Shown: one piece after another, positions 27,101 to 36,411 of the stretch
Position numbering within the stretch: position 1 is the first letter of the stretch
Layout: each line of letters begins with the position of its first letter
The notes under the pieces: model-generated
Databases searched by the model: none
The model's input: the letters and a program-made list of their open reading frames with translations, nothing else
Told to the model about the DNA's origin: nothing
Assembly: GCF_011752525.1 (NCBI RefSeq)
Contig: NZ_VWXI01000020.1
Location: 25,119 to 89,118 of the forward strand
DNA length: 64,000 nucleotides
Source of the DNA: Pantoea sp. Cy-639
Lineage (GTDB): Bacteria; Pseudomonadota; Gammaproteobacteria; Pseudomonadales; Pseudomonadaceae
Direction of reading: 5' to 3'
Translations under genes and position numbers: made by a program

Positions 27101-27883
27101 ATGGTAGAGCAAGAGCAGGGCACAGGTATCAGGGTCGAGGCCCTGGCCCCGGAATTCCAGGCACAGGCCGTGACCTGGGCCGATCGGCTGGGGTTGCCGC
27201 TGGTCGACGAGGCGGCGGGGTTCGCGGTGCAGGTGGGGACCGAGGGCCTGCAGATCCAGCAGTTGGGTCCGCAAGCGCCGGGGCCGGTGCGGGTGGACTT
27301 CGTCGAGGGGCAGGCTGCCCATCGGCGGCTCTACGGCGGCGGCAGCGGGCAGATGATCGCCAAGGCGGTCGGCATTGCCCAAGGCGTTCGGCCACAGGTG
27401 CTCGATGCCACGGCTGGCCTGGGCAAGGATGCGTTCGTGCTGGCCAGCCTGGGTTGCCAGATGACCCTGATCGAGCGTCAGCCGCTGATCGCGGCACTGC
27501 TCGAGGATGGCCTGGCGCGCGCGCGCGGGGACGAGGAGGTGGGGGCGATCGTCGGGCGCATGCGCTTGCTGACCGGCAATGCCATCGAGCGCATGCGCGC
27601 CTGGGAGGGCGAGGCGCCGCAGGTGATCTACCTTGATCCGATGTTTCCGCACCGTGACAAGAGCGCGCTGGTGAAGAAGGAAATGCGCGTGTTCCGTCCG
27701 CTGGTCGGTGATGACCTGGATGCCCCTGCGTTGCTCGAGGCGGCGCTGGCGCTGGCCACGCACCGGGTAGTGGTCAAGCGCCCGCGCAAGGCACCGATCA
27801 TTGAAGGAAGCAAGCCCAGCCACAGCCTGGAAGGGAAGTCGAGCCGCTACGATATCTACCCGAAGAAGGCCTTGAAGGGCTGA
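27101..27883 (+). CDS. rsmJ: RsmJ, 16S rRNA m2G1516 methyltransferase
   Basis: RsmJ (YhiQ) methylates G1516 of 16S rRNA. The 260-residue sequence shows the SAM motif LDATAGLGKDAFVLASLG, the catalytic-type motif YLDPMFPHRDKSALVKKEM, and a C-terminal basic tail (HRVVVKRPRKAP). The ATG at 27101 is preferred to the in-frame GTG at 27089, since homologues start near this point. The next gene is convergent. Confidence 0.92.
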   Translation: MVEQEQGTGIRVEALAPEFQAQAVTWADRLGLPLVDEAAGFAVQVGTEGLQIQQLGPQAPGPVRVDFVEGQAAHRRLYGGGSGQMIAKAVGIAQGVRPQVLDATAGLGKDAFVLASLGCQMTLIERQPLIAALLEDGLARARGDEEVGAIVGRMRLLTGNAIERMRAWEGEAPQVIYLDPMFPHRDKSALVKKEMRVFRPLVGDDLDAPALLEAALALATHRVVVKRPRKAPIIEGSKPSHSLEGKSSRYDIYPKKALKG

Positions 27884-27911
27884 GCCCGCTCCCGCCGGAC
27901 CAGGCGGGCCT

Positions 27912-27932
27912 GGCCCTCGACACACGAGGGCC
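27912..27932. terminator. Hairpin between convergent rsmJ and copD-like genes
   Basis: GGCCCTCG and CGAGGGCC pair around ACACA. The hairpin lies between two converging genes and could stop both transcripts, but no T-tract follows on either side. Confidence 0.5.
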
Positions 27933-27946
27933 GGCCAGCTCAGGCC

Positions 27947-28423
27947 TCAGAGCAGGATGCGTGAGCTGGCCACCGCCACAACCCCAACGCCGATCAGCAG
28001 GTTGATCCCGACCATCCGTCGGATCCGCCCCAGGACCCCGGCGCCCGCGGCCCAGTCCTGCGCCTGCACCGCCGTGCGCAGCTCCGGCAGCAGCAAGGCC
28101 TGGATGCGCATGAACAGCGCGAACATCACGATCGCGCCGCCAATCATCACCTGGACGTAATGGGGCGCTGTCTCGAACCCGCTGAAACGCAGGTGGATCA
28201 TCCCCACACCGCTGACAGCCAGTACCGCTACCGCCAGCCAGACCCATCTGAAGAACCGCTGGAAAACCTCCACCCACAAACGCAACCGATCGGGTCCCTG
28301 CAGGGCGGCAACCGTGGCCGGGCGCAGTACCAACCAGGCGAAGAACATGCCGCCGACCCAGACCAGGGCGGCGAGAACATGCAGGGTGTAGGGCAGGGCA
28401 AAGGCGAGCATCCGGATCTCCAT
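27947..28423 (-). CDS. CopD-like four-helix membrane protein
   Basis: The 158-residue product has four predicted membrane helices (starting LPYTLHVLAALVWVGGMFFAW) with conserved histidines and a WVGGMFF motif of the CopD/DUF2269-like inner membrane family. CopD proteins are linked to copper import; no copper gene is adjacent, so only the fold is supported. Start at 28423 (MEIRM); an alternative is 28411. It is divergent from dinG. Confidence 0.78.
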   Translation of the reverse strand: MEIRMLAFALPYTLHVLAALVWVGGMFFAWLVLRPATVAALQGPDRLRLWVEVFQRFFRWVWLAVAVLAVSGVGMIHLRFSGFETAPHYVQVMIGGAIVMFALFMRIQALLLPELRTAVQAQDWAAGAGVLGRIRRMVGINLLIGVGVVAVASSRILL

Positions 28424-28509
28424 GCGGCACAAAGGGCAATAGCGGGGTATGATAGCCGGCCCATGCGAAACACTGAAAATATATCCAGCCCTCCGGGCGC
28501 CCGCAGACC

Positions 28510-30654
28510 ATGATCAGCAACGAACTCAAAGCCACCATCCAGGGCGCCTACTCGCGTTTCCTCGAAGCCAAAAGCCTCAAGCCCCGTTACGGCCAGCGCC
28601 TGATGATCGCCGAAGTGGCCAAGGTCCTGGGCGACATTGCCTGCGACGACGAAGGGCGCCGCGCCGGCGAGCCCGCCGTGGTGGCGGTCGAGGCCGGTAC
28701 CGGTACCGGCAAGACGGTCGCCTACAGCCTGGCCGCGATCCCTGCCGCCAAGGCCGCCGGCAAGCGCCTGGTGATCGCCACGGCGACCGTGGCGCTGCAG
28801 GAGCAGATCGTGTTCAAGGACCTGCCCGACCTGATGCGCAACAGCGGCCTGAACTTCAGTTTCGCCCTGGCCAAGGGCCGCGGTCGCTACCTGTGCCTGT
28901 CCAAGCTCGACATCCTGCTGCAAGAAGGCCACGCCCAGTCGGCCACTGCCCAGCTGTTCGAGGAAGAAGGCTTTCATATCGAAGTCGACGAGCGCAGCCA
29001 GAAGCTGTTCAACAGCATGATCGAGAAGCTCGCCGGCAACCGCTGGGACGGTGATCGTGACAGCTGGTCCGAGGCCATCGAGGACCAGGACTGGGCGCGA
29101 CTGACCACCGACCACAGCCAGTGCACCGGACGCCACTGCCCGAACTTCCAGCAGTGCGTGTTCTACAAGGCCCGCGAAGGCATGGGCAAGGTCGATGTGA
29201 TCGTCACCAACCACGACATGGTCCTGGCCGACCTGGCCCTCGGCGGTGGTGCCGTGCTGCCCGACCCGCGCGACACGATGTACGTGTTCGACGAAGGCCA
29301 TCACCTGCCGGACAAGGCCATCGGCCATTTCGCCCACTACTCGCGGCTGCGTTCCACCGCCGACTGGCTCGAGCAGACCGCCAAGAACCTCACCAAGCTG
29401 CTGGCCCAGCACCCGCTGCCGGGGGATCTGGGCAAGTACATCGAGCAGGTGCCGGAACTGGCCCGCGAGGTGCGCACCCAGCAGCAGTTCATGTTCACCC
29501 TGTGCGAACAGGTCGCCGACTTCCGTGCCGGCGAGGACATGGAAGGCCGCGATCGCCCGCGCTACCGCTTCGAGGGCGGCGTGGTCCCCGAGCAGATCCG
29601 CGAAGTCGGCATCGAGCTGAAGAAAGGCTTCGCCCGCCTCAACGACCTGTTCACCCGCCTGGCCGACCTGCTCAAGGAAGGCATGGACGGCGAGAACAAC
29701 ATCGGCATCGCCAGCCATCAGGCCGAAGAGTGGTATCCGCTGTTCGGCAGCCTGGTGACCCGTGCCCAGGGCAACTGGGAACTGTGGACCGCCTTCACCG
29801 CCGAGGACCCCGAGGACAGCCCGCCCATGGCGCGCTGGCTGACCCTGGCCGAAAGCGGTGCGTTGTTCGACATCGAAGTCAACGCCAGCCCCATCCTGGC
29901 CGCCGAAATGCTGCGCAAGAGCCTGTGGAACGTCGCCCATGGCGCGTTGGTCACTTCGGCGACGCTGACCGCGCTGGGCAAGTTCGACCGCTTCCGCATG
30001 CGCTCGGGCCTGCCGCGTGACGCCGTGCAGTGCGTGGTGCCCAGCCCGTTCGTGCACGGTGACGCCGGGCTGTTGCGAGTGCCCGACCTGGGCGCCGATC
30101 CACGGGATGCGACCGCCCATACCGCGGCGATCATCCGCGAGCTCCCGGCCATCGTCGAGGAGGCCCGTGGCGCATTGGTGCTGTTCTCTTCGCGCAAGCA
30201 GATGCAGGACGTGTTCGATGGTCTCGATCGCGACTGGCGCAAGCTGGTACTGATCCAGGGCAACCTGTCCAAGCAGGAGACCCTCAACAAGCACAAGGCC
30301 CGGGTCGACGACGGCCAGCACAGCGTACTGTTCGGCCTGGCCAGCTTCGCCGAGGGGGTCGACCTGCCCGGCGCCTATTGCGAGCACGTGGTGATCGCCA
30401 AGATCCCCTTCGCGGTGCCCGACGATCCGGTCGAAGCCGCGCTGGCAGAGTGGATCGAAGCCCGTGGCGGCAATCCGTTCATGGAGATCGCCGTCCCCGA
30501 CGCCTCGCTGCGCCTGATCCAGGCCTGTGGTCGACTGCTGCGCACCGAACAGGACCGCGGCGTGATCACCTTGCTGGACCGGCGCCTGGTCACCCAGCGC
30601 TACGGCAAGGCTATTCTCAATGCGTTGCCGCCATTCCGACGGGAAATCGGCTGA
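28510..30654 (+). CDS. dinG: DinG, ATP-dependent DNA helicase
   Basis: DinG is a 5'-3' superfamily 2 helicase of the XPD-like type that unwinds R-loops, D-loops and forks. The 714 residues contain Walker A EAGTGTGKTVAYSL, a four-Cys iron-sulphur region (GRYLCLSKL and CTGRHCPNFQQC), the Walker B variant VFDEGHHLPD, and motif VI QACGRLLRTEQDRG. It is not obviously under LexA control here, as I see no LexA box in the 86-base upstream gap. Confidence 0.95.
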   Translation: MISNELKATIQGAYSRFLEAKSLKPRYGQRLMIAEVAKVLGDIACDDEGRRAGEPAVVAVEAGTGTGKTVAYSLAAIPAAKAAGKRLVIATATVALQEQIVFKDLPDLMRNSGLNFSFALAKGRGRYLCLSKLDILLQEGHAQSATAQLFEEEGFHIEVDERSQKLFNSMIEKLAGNRWDGDRDSWSEAIEDQDWARLTTDHSQCTGRHCPNFQQCVFYKAREGMGKVDVIVTNHDMVLADLALGGGAVLPDPRDTMYVFDEGHHLPDKAIGHFAHYSRLRSTADWLEQTAKNLTKLLAQHPLPGDLGKYIEQVPELAREVRTQQQFMFTLCEQVADFRAGEDMEGRDRPRYRFEGGVVPEQIREVGIELKKGFARLNDLFTRLADLLKEGMDGENNIGIASHQAEEWYPLFGSLVTRAQGNWELWTAFTAEDPEDSPPMARWLTLAESGALFDIEVNASPILAAEMLRKSLWNVAHGALVTSATLTALGKFDRFRMRSGLPRDAVQCVVPSPFVHGDAGLLRVPDLGADPRDATAHTAAIIRELPAIVEEARGALVLFSSRKQMQDVFDGLDRDWRKLVLIQGNLSKQETLNKHKARVDDGQHSVLFGLASFAEGVDLPGAYCEHVVIAKIPFAVPDDPVEAALAEWIEARGGNPFMEIAVPDASLRLIQACGRLLRTEQDRGVITLLDRRLVTQRYGKAILNALPPFRREIG

Positions 30655-30736
30655 CTGCCGGAGCAAGGCACAGTCCCCCGTTGTCCATTACTCGATCGTG
30701 AGCCCGAGAAGGGCTCGGAAGGAGAGTCATCGCCCT

Positions 30737-32956
30737 ATGATCCGCCGTACCCTGCCTGCCATGTTCGCCCTGTTGTTCAGCACGCCGCTGCTGGCCGGAC
30801 AACAGACGCTGTTCAGTTTCGTGCGTCCTGCCTCGGTGGTGAACGTGACCACCCAGGACGCGGCGATGCCGCAGTACAACGCGGAACAGACGGCCGAAGG
30901 CGAGGTGTTGCGGAGGGTGGTGTTCAATCCGGTGGCGCAACCCACCTTGCGCCTGGGCCCGCAGGCCGGAGCCTGGGACTGGTCCGCGGGGCAGGCGCTG
31001 ACCTTGCGTCTGCAGAGTGCCATGGACTGGGCGTTGACCGTGGATGTCACGGTACAGAGCAGCGACGGGCGCACGCTCGGCAGCCGTATCGACCTGCCGG
31101 CCGGGCCGGCGCAGACCGTGATGATCCCGTTGCGCGCCAGTTCGCCACTGAGCCAGGGCATGCGCGCCGGCCCGCCGATGCCATGGACCTATGACGGGCA
31201 ACGGCTGTTGCTGGCCAGCAGCAGTGGAGAGGTCGATCTCAAGCAGGTCATCTCGGTCAGCCTGAGCATCCCCAATCCCAAGGTGGCCCAGAGCCTGTTG
31301 ATCGAGCGGGTGGGTCTGCAGGACGACGACCAGGCGTTCAAGGCGGCCTATGGCGATCTGATCGATGGCTATGGCCAGTCCACCCGGGGGCGTTGGCCGG
31401 AGAAAGTCACCAGTGACGAGCAACTCAGGGCTGCCGACAGCCGTGAACAGCCCCAGCTCAAGGCCTGGCTGGCCGAACGTGGCAAGCTCGGGCTGGACCC
31501 GTACGGTGGTCTGCTGGCCGGCCCGGTGTTCGAGGCCAAGGGGTTCTTCCGCACTGAAAAACGCGATGGTCGCTGGTACCTGGTGACACCGGCGGGGCAT
31601 CCGTTCTATTCGTTGGGTGTCAACGCCGTGGCGGCCGATGGCGGGCGCACCTATGTCGCCGGCCGAGAAGGCATGTTCAAGGGGCTTCCGGGCGATGGCG
31701 ATGCGCTGTCGGCGTTCTATGGCGAAGGCAACAACGACGATGGCAATGCGTCGTCCCAGGGGCGCAACTTCAAGCAAGGGCGCTGGTTCGACTTCTACGC
31801 CGCCAATCTTCAGCGCACCCATGGCCAGGGCTGCCCGACCGCCAGCGCCTGTCCACCGGCGATGCTCGACGCGACGCGCTGGCAGGCTCACACCCTCGAC
31901 CGCCTGCAGGCCTGGGGCTTCAATACCTTGGGCAACTGGAGCGATCCGGCGCTGGGCCGGGCCAAGCGCATGCCATACACCTTGCCGTTGTCGATCGTCG
32001 GTGACTACGCCAGCATCAGCACCGGCATGGACTGGTGGGGGCGCATGCCCGACCCGTTCGACCCACGCTTTGCCATGGCCACCGAGCGTGCAGTGGCCAT
32101 CGCTGCCCGCGACCATCGCGACGACCCCTGGCTGATCGGTTACTTTGCCGACAATGAGTTGGCCTGGGCCGCGCCCGGTGGCGAGCCCAAGGCCCGCTAT
32201 GGCCTGGCCTACGGCACGTTGCGCCTGACCACCGATGTGCCAGCCAAGCGCGCCTTCCTCAAGCAGTTGCGCGACAAGTACCGCAACCAGGAAGGGTTGT
32301 CCAAGGCCTGGGGCATCGAGCTGACGGCCTGGGAGTTGATGGAGGACCCGGGCTTCGAGGCGCCCCTGCCCAATCCGGAGCATCCGGAAATCGAGCGTGA
32401 CTACCAGTATTTCCAGCAGGTGTTCGCCGAGACCTACTTCAAGACGATCTCCGACGCGCTGAAGTGGCATGCGCCCAATCACCTGCTGCTGGGGGGGCGC
32501 TACGCGGTGAGTACTCCCGAGGCGGTCAAGGCCTGTGCCGAGTTCTGCGATGTACTGAGTTTCAACTTCTATACGCTCAAACCCGAGGACGGTTACGACT
32601 TCGCCCGACTGGCCGAGCTGGACAAGCCGGTGCTGGTCTCCGAGTTCCAGTTCGGCAGCCGCGACCGTGGCCCCTTCTGGCCTGGCCCGCTGGAAGTCGC
32701 CCGTGAAGAGGACCGGGGCCCGGCTTATGCGAACTTCCTCAAGGCCGCGATGGCCCAGCCGATGATCGTCGGTGCGCATTGGTTCCAGTACCTTGACCAG
32801 CCGGCCAGCGGGCGCCTGCTCGATGGCGAGAACGGCCACCTGGGGTTGGTGGCGATCACTGACGTGCCTTATGCCGGCTTCATCGAGGCGGTCCAGCGCA
32901 GCAATCGACAAGCCATGGCCCAATTGCGCACGCAACTGGGCAAGTCCGCACCGTAA
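30737..32956 (+). CDS. Secreted agarase-like / glycoside hydrolase of the GH-A (TIM barrel) type
   Basis: The 739-residue protein begins with a signal peptide (MIRRTLPAMFALLFSTPLLA) and so acts in the periplasm or outside. An N-terminal beta-sandwich (residues about 20-230) is followed by a TIM barrel. Candidate catalytic glutamates are in YFADNELAWAA (acid/base, after Asn) and VLVSEFQFGS (nucleophile). It resembles sequences annotated as beta-agarase or beta-galactosidase-like. The natural substrate cannot be told; agar is unlikely for this genus. It stands alone behind dinG with an 82-base gap. Confidence 0.78.
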   Translation: MIRRTLPAMFALLFSTPLLAGQQTLFSFVRPASVVNVTTQDAAMPQYNAEQTAEGEVLRRVVFNPVAQPTLRLGPQAGAWDWSAGQALTLRLQSAMDWALTVDVTVQSSDGRTLGSRIDLPAGPAQTVMIPLRASSPLSQGMRAGPPMPWTYDGQRLLLASSSGEVDLKQVISVSLSIPNPKVAQSLLIERVGLQDDDQAFKAAYGDLIDGYGQSTRGRWPEKVTSDEQLRAADSREQPQLKAWLAERGKLGLDPYGGLLAGPVFEAKGFFRTEKRDGRWYLVTPAGHPFYSLGVNAVAADGGRTYVAGREGMFKGLPGDGDALSAFYGEGNNDDGNASSQGRNFKQGRWFDFYAANLQRTHGQGCPTASACPPAMLDATRWQAHTLDRLQAWGFNTLGNWSDPALGRAKRMPYTLPLSIVGDYASISTGMDWWGRMPDPFDPRFAMATERAVAIAARDHRDDPWLIGYFADNELAWAAPGGEPKARYGLAYGTLRLTTDVPAKRAFLKQLRDKYRNQEGLSKAWGIELTAWELMEDPGFEAPLPNPEHPEIERDYQYFQQVFAETYFKTISDALKWHAPNHLLLGGRYAVSTPEAVKACAEFCDVLSFNFYTLKPEDGYDFARLAELDKPVLVSEFQFGSRDRGPFWPGPLEVAREEDRGPAYANFLKAAMAQPMIVGAHWFQYLDQPASGRLLDGENGHLGLVAITDVPYAGFIEAVQRSNRQAMAQLRTQLGKSAP

Positions 32957-32961
32957 CGCTC

Positions 32962-32986
32962 GCTTCGCCGGCTTTGCCGGCGAAGC
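32962..32986 (+). terminator. Hairpin after the glycoside hydrolase gene
   Basis: GCTTCGCCGGC and GCCGGCGAAGC form a perfect 11-bp stem with a TTT loop. There is no T-run, so it may be an RNA stability element or a REP remnant rather than a true terminator. Confidence 0.5.
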
Positions 32987-33107
32987 AGCCGTAACCTGCA
33001 GGATCAGAACAAAGCTACAACCACCCAGCTATCTTCAGTAGGCAAATTGCCCAACTACTGAAACAATGCCCCCCTTTGTCAGCAGGTCGTACTGAAGAGG
33101 TAGTCGG

Positions 33108-34253
33108 GTGCAGATCCAGGGTCACTATGAGCTGAAGTTCGAGGCGGTGCGCGATGCCTTCGCCGCGTTGTTCGAGGATCCCCAGGAGCGTGGTGCCGCA
33201 TTGTGCATCCAGGTTGGCGGGGAAACCGTGGTCGACCTGTGGGCCGGCAGCGCCGACAAGGATGGGCGCGAAGCCTGGCATAGCGACACGATCGCCAACC
33301 TGTTCTCGTGCACCAAGACCTTCACCGCCGTCACCGCGTTGCAGCTGGTGGGCGAGGGCAAGCTGGACCTCGACGTGCCGGTGACGCGCTACTGGCCCGA
33401 GTTCGCCCAGGCCGGCAAGGACAGCATCACCTTGCGCCAGTTGCTCAGCCATCGCGCTGGCTTGCCGGCCATTCGCCAGTTGCTGCCGGCCGAGGCCCTG
33501 TACGACTGGCAGGTGATGGTCGACGCGCTGGCCGCCGAGGCACCCTGGTGGACGCCTGGCACCGAGCACGGTTATGCCGCCATCACCTACGGCTGGCTGA
33601 TCGGCGAGTTGATTCGCCGTGTCGATGGTCGAGGCCCTGGCGACTCCATCGTTGCCCGTACCGCCCGGCCACTGGGGCTGGATTTCCATGTCGGCCTGGC
33701 GGACAGCGAGTTCCATCGTGTGGCGCATATCGCCCGTGGCAAGGGCAATCCCGGCGATGCCGCGGCCCAGCGCCTGCTGCAGGTGACGATGCGTGAGCCC
33801 GAGGCGTTGTCGACCCGTGCATTCACCAATCCGCCGGCGATCCTCACCAGTACCAACAAGCCTGAATGGCGACGCATGCAGCAACCTGCGGCCAATGGCC
33901 ACGGTAACGCGCGCAGCCTCGCAGGCTTCTATGCCGGCCTGCTCGACGGCAGCCTGCTCGAGTCCGAACTGCTCGACGAACTGACCCGTGAGCACAGCCT
34001 TGGCCAGGACCGTACCCTGCTGACCCAGACCCGTTTCGGCCTGGGTTGCATGCTTGACCAGCCTGGGGTGGCCAATGCCACCTTCGGCCTGGGCGCTCGC
34101 GCCTTTGGCCATCCCGGTGCCGGGGGGGCGGTGGGCTTCGCCGACCCTGAGCACGACGTGGCTTTCGGCTTTGTCACCAATACCCTCGGCCCCTATGTGC
34201 TGATGGATCCACGCGCGCAGAACCTGGTGCGCGTGCTTGCCGACTGCCTTTGA
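33108..34253 (+). CDS. Family VIII serine esterase / beta-lactamase-like hydrolase (EstB type)
   Basis: The 381-residue cytoplasmic protein has the class C beta-lactamase fold, with the nucleophile motif S67-C-T-K70 (LFSCTKTFTAVTAL), a YG motif (HGYAAITYGWLIGEL) and the C-terminal FGHPGAGGAVGFAD segment. It has no signal peptide, which points to a family VIII esterase rather than a beta-lactamase. The GTG at 33108 has GAGG upstream; no nearer ATG fits the N-terminus (MQIQGHYELKFEAVRDAFAA). Confidence 0.85.
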   Translation: MQIQGHYELKFEAVRDAFAALFEDPQERGAALCIQVGGETVVDLWAGSADKDGREAWHSDTIANLFSCTKTFTAVTALQLVGEGKLDLDVPVTRYWPEFAQAGKDSITLRQLLSHRAGLPAIRQLLPAEALYDWQVMVDALAAEAPWWTPGTEHGYAAITYGWLIGELIRRVDGRGPGDSIVARTARPLGLDFHVGLADSEFHRVAHIARGKGNPGDAAAQRLLQVTMREPEALSTRAFTNPPAILTSTNKPEWRRMQQPAANGHGNARSLAGFYAGLLDGSLLESELLDELTREHSLGQDRTLLTQTRFGLGCMLDQPGVANATFGLGARAFGHPGAGGAVGFADPEHDVAFGFVTNTLGPYVLMDPRAQNLVRVLADCL

Positions 34254-34351
34254 TCGGGTAATGCGGGTGTTGCTCGAACCCTTTGACTATCCTCAATGCC
34301 ACTGCCCGATGGGTATGGGCAAAATCCCTTCAATTTCATGGTGTATCGCTG

Positions 34352-35326
34352 ATGTCTTCACATAAAACCTTAGCACTCGCGCTGTGCCTGACCATGACTG
34401 GCTGTGCCAGCCACTCGCAGGACGCCTCCAAGGACGGCAGCCTGAGCTGGTGGCCGTTTGGTTCCGACAAGGTCGCCGATCAGGAGGTGAAGGAGGCGGT
34501 CACCGAGAACGTGGCCAAGGCCGACGCCAAGTCCGAAAGCAGCAGCCGCTGGTGGTGGCCGTTCGGTGCCGATGACAAGAAGGGCGCGGTCGCGAGCGTG
34601 CCGAAGATCGACCAGAAGGCTACCCAGGCCTGGCTCGATCAGTACGAGCCGAAGGTGCGCGAAGCCATCAAGGGCAGCAAGTTCGAGCTGGAGCGTCGTG
34701 AGGACGTGCTGGCGGTGACTATTCCGGTGGATAGCTCCTACAACCCTGATCGCCCGAACATGCTGCTGCCGGCCACCCTCGGCCCGATCACCCAGGTGGC
34801 CAAGGTCATCGAGACCGACAGCAAGACCGCCTTGCTGATCCTCGGCCATGCCGACAGCAGCGGCGCCAGCGCCGCGAACCAGAAGCTCAGCCTCGAGCGT
34901 GCGGCCTCGGTGTCGGCGATTTTCCGTCTCAGCGGCCTGAAGCGTGATCGCCTGATGCTCAAGGGCATGGGTTCGGTGATGCCACGCGCCGCCAACGACA
35001 GCGCCGAGGGCCGCGCCCTGAACCGTCGCGTCGAACTGCTGCTGACCCCGCAGAACACCATGGTCGCACTGTTGGCCAAGTACCAGCAGGCCGCACCGGC
35101 GCCGACCGCGATGGTCGCGGCGCAGGATGCCAAGGCCCCGGTGACCAAGGCCGCCGACGTCAAGCCAACCGCCAAGGCCGCAGCCAAGCCAGCCGCGAAG
35201 AAGCCCGCCGCCAAGGCCAAGGCCAGCACCGCCGCGAAGAAGAAGCCAGCCGCAGCCAAACCTGCCGCGAAAAAGGCCGTAACCGACAAGAAAGTCGCCG
35301 CCAACAGCCCTGCGAAGACCAACTGA
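34352..35326 (+). CDS. OmpA-like lipoprotein with Trp-rich repeats and Lys/Ala-rich tail
   Basis: The 324-residue protein has a lipoprotein signal (TLALALCLTMTGCASH), two copies of a Trp-rich motif (SWWPFGSDK and RWWWPFGADDKK), an OmpA-type domain (residues about 120-245, LILGHADSSGASAANQKLSLE, GRALNRRVELLL), and a 65-residue tail made almost only of Ala, Lys and Pro. That tail resembles histone H1/AlgP-like repeats. The ATG at 34352 fits the signal peptide; the frame is open upstream to 34283. pdxH follows after 19 bases. Confidence 0.82.
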   Translation: MSSHKTLALALCLTMTGCASHSQDASKDGSLSWWPFGSDKVADQEVKEAVTENVAKADAKSESSSRWWWPFGADDKKGAVASVPKIDQKATQAWLDQYEPKVREAIKGSKFELERREDVLAVTIPVDSSYNPDRPNMLLPATLGPITQVAKVIETDSKTALLILGHADSSGASAANQKLSLERAASVSAIFRLSGLKRDRLMLKGMGSVMPRAANDSAEGRALNRRVELLLTPQNTMVALLAKYQQAAPAPTAMVAAQDAKAPVTKAADVKPTAKAAAKPAAKKPAAKAKASTAAKKKPAAAKPAAKKAVTDKKVAANSPAKTN

Positions 35327-35345
35327 TCGTCAAGGAAACGCAGTC

Positions 35346-35993
35346 ATGACCCAATCCCTGGCCGATATGCGCCGCGACTATACCCGTGATGGCCTGGCCG
35401 AAGCCCAGGCCCCGGGGGAGCCGTTCGCGCTGTTCCACCAATGGTTTGCTGATGCGGTGAAGACCGAGCAGTTGCCGGTGGAAGCCAACGCCATGACCCT
35501 GGCGACCGTCGATGCCGACGGTCGTCCGCATTGTCGAGTGCTGCTGCTCAAGGCACTCGATACGCGCGGGTTCACCTTCTTCACCAACTACGAAAGCGCC
35601 AAGGGGCAACACATCGCGGCCAATCCATTCGCGGCGATGACGTTCTTCTGGCCGGCGCTGGAGCGTCAGGTGCGCATCGAGGGGCGGGTGGAGAAGGTCA
35701 CGGCCAAGGAATCCGACGATTACTACCAGGTACGTCCGCTGGGCAGCCGCCTGGGTGCCTGGGCGTCGCCGCAGAGCCGGGTGATTGCCGATCGCGGGGA
35801 ACTGGAGGGGCTGGTCAAGGCTACCGAGGCGCGGTTTTCCGAGACTCAGCCGCACTGTCCGGAACATTGGGGCGGCTATCGCCTGCTGCCGGAGCGTGTC
35901 GAGTTCTGGCAGGGGCGGGCCAGTCGACTGCATGATCGGCTGAACTATCGGCTAATCGAGGGCCAGTGGCTGCGCGAGCGCCTGGCGCCCTGA
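35346..35993 (+). CDS. pdxH: Pyridoxamine 5'-phosphate oxidase
   Basis: PdxH oxidises PNP and PMP to pyridoxal 5'-phosphate with FMN and oxygen. The 215-residue product shows NAMTLATVDADGRPHCRVLL, FTNYESAKGQ, FWPALERQVRIEGRVEKV, SRLGAWASPQSR and the C-terminal WRLxRLAP-type end (GQWLRERLAP), all typical of the family. AAGGA precedes the ATG by 8 bases. Confidence 0.95.
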   Translation: MTQSLADMRRDYTRDGLAEAQAPGEPFALFHQWFADAVKTEQLPVEANAMTLATVDADGRPHCRVLLLKALDTRGFTFFTNYESAKGQHIAANPFAAMTFFWPALERQVRIEGRVEKVTAKESDDYYQVRPLGSRLGAWASPQSRVIADRGELEGLVKATEARFSETQPHCPEHWGGYRLLPERVEFWQGRASRLHDRLNYRLIEGQWLRERLAP

Positions 35994-35998
35994 GGTGG

Positions 35999-36021
35999 GC
36001 GGGGCTGCGCCGCAGCCCCGC
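35999..36021. terminator. GC-rich hairpin between convergent genes
   Basis: GCGGGGCTGCG and CGCAGCCCCGC form an 11-bp stem between pdxH and the leftward 76-residue gene. It could stop transcription from both sides. Confidence 0.55.
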
Positions 36022-36032
36022 ATTCATCTGTT

Positions 36033-36263
36033 TCATCTGAATCCTGCAGCTTCTCGCTCCAGCCACGCTGCCAATTCCTTGCGCCCGATCTTTTGTGCCC
36101 GCGCGCGCTCGAGCACTTCGAGCATGTATTCGCGCTTGAGTGGGTCCGTCCCCGCCAGCGACAGTGCCAGGTCACGGTCGATCCAAAGGCGCATGCGTAC
36201 ATACAGCCACCAGTGGAAGTACAGGCCGGCGACTGTCACAACGACGACGATGAAGTAATCCAT
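36033..36263 (-). CDS. Small membrane-anchored protein, 76 residues
   Basis: The product has one N-terminal membrane helix (MDYFIVVVVTVAGLYFHWWL) and a positively charged cytoplasmic tail (REYMLEVLERARAQKIGRKE). Its family is conserved in Pseudomonas but I know of no function. It diverges from the SlyB-like gene; the 148-base gap holds a GTGTC-GT-GACAC inverted repeat (36349-36360) that could be an operator. Confidence 0.72.
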   Translation of the reverse strand: MDYFIVVVVTVAGLYFHWWLYVRMRLWIDRDLALSLAGTDPLKREYMLEVLERARAQKIGRKELAAWLEREAAGFR

Positions 36264-36411
36264 GACTATCCTTTGTCTCGGCAGAAAGCTTGCGACACAG
36301 CCGTTGCTGGCTGTACTCGGGCTGAATGAAAACAATTTTATAACGATTGTGTCGTGACACTTGTCAAGACGAATAGTCTAATGGCTACCTGACTTACTGG
36401 AGATTGTCCCC

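Noticed and set aside
30617..32935. 772-residue frame opposite the glycoside hydrolase
   Set aside because: It lacks a ribosome site and any motif; the plus strand has a signal peptide and catalytic motifs.
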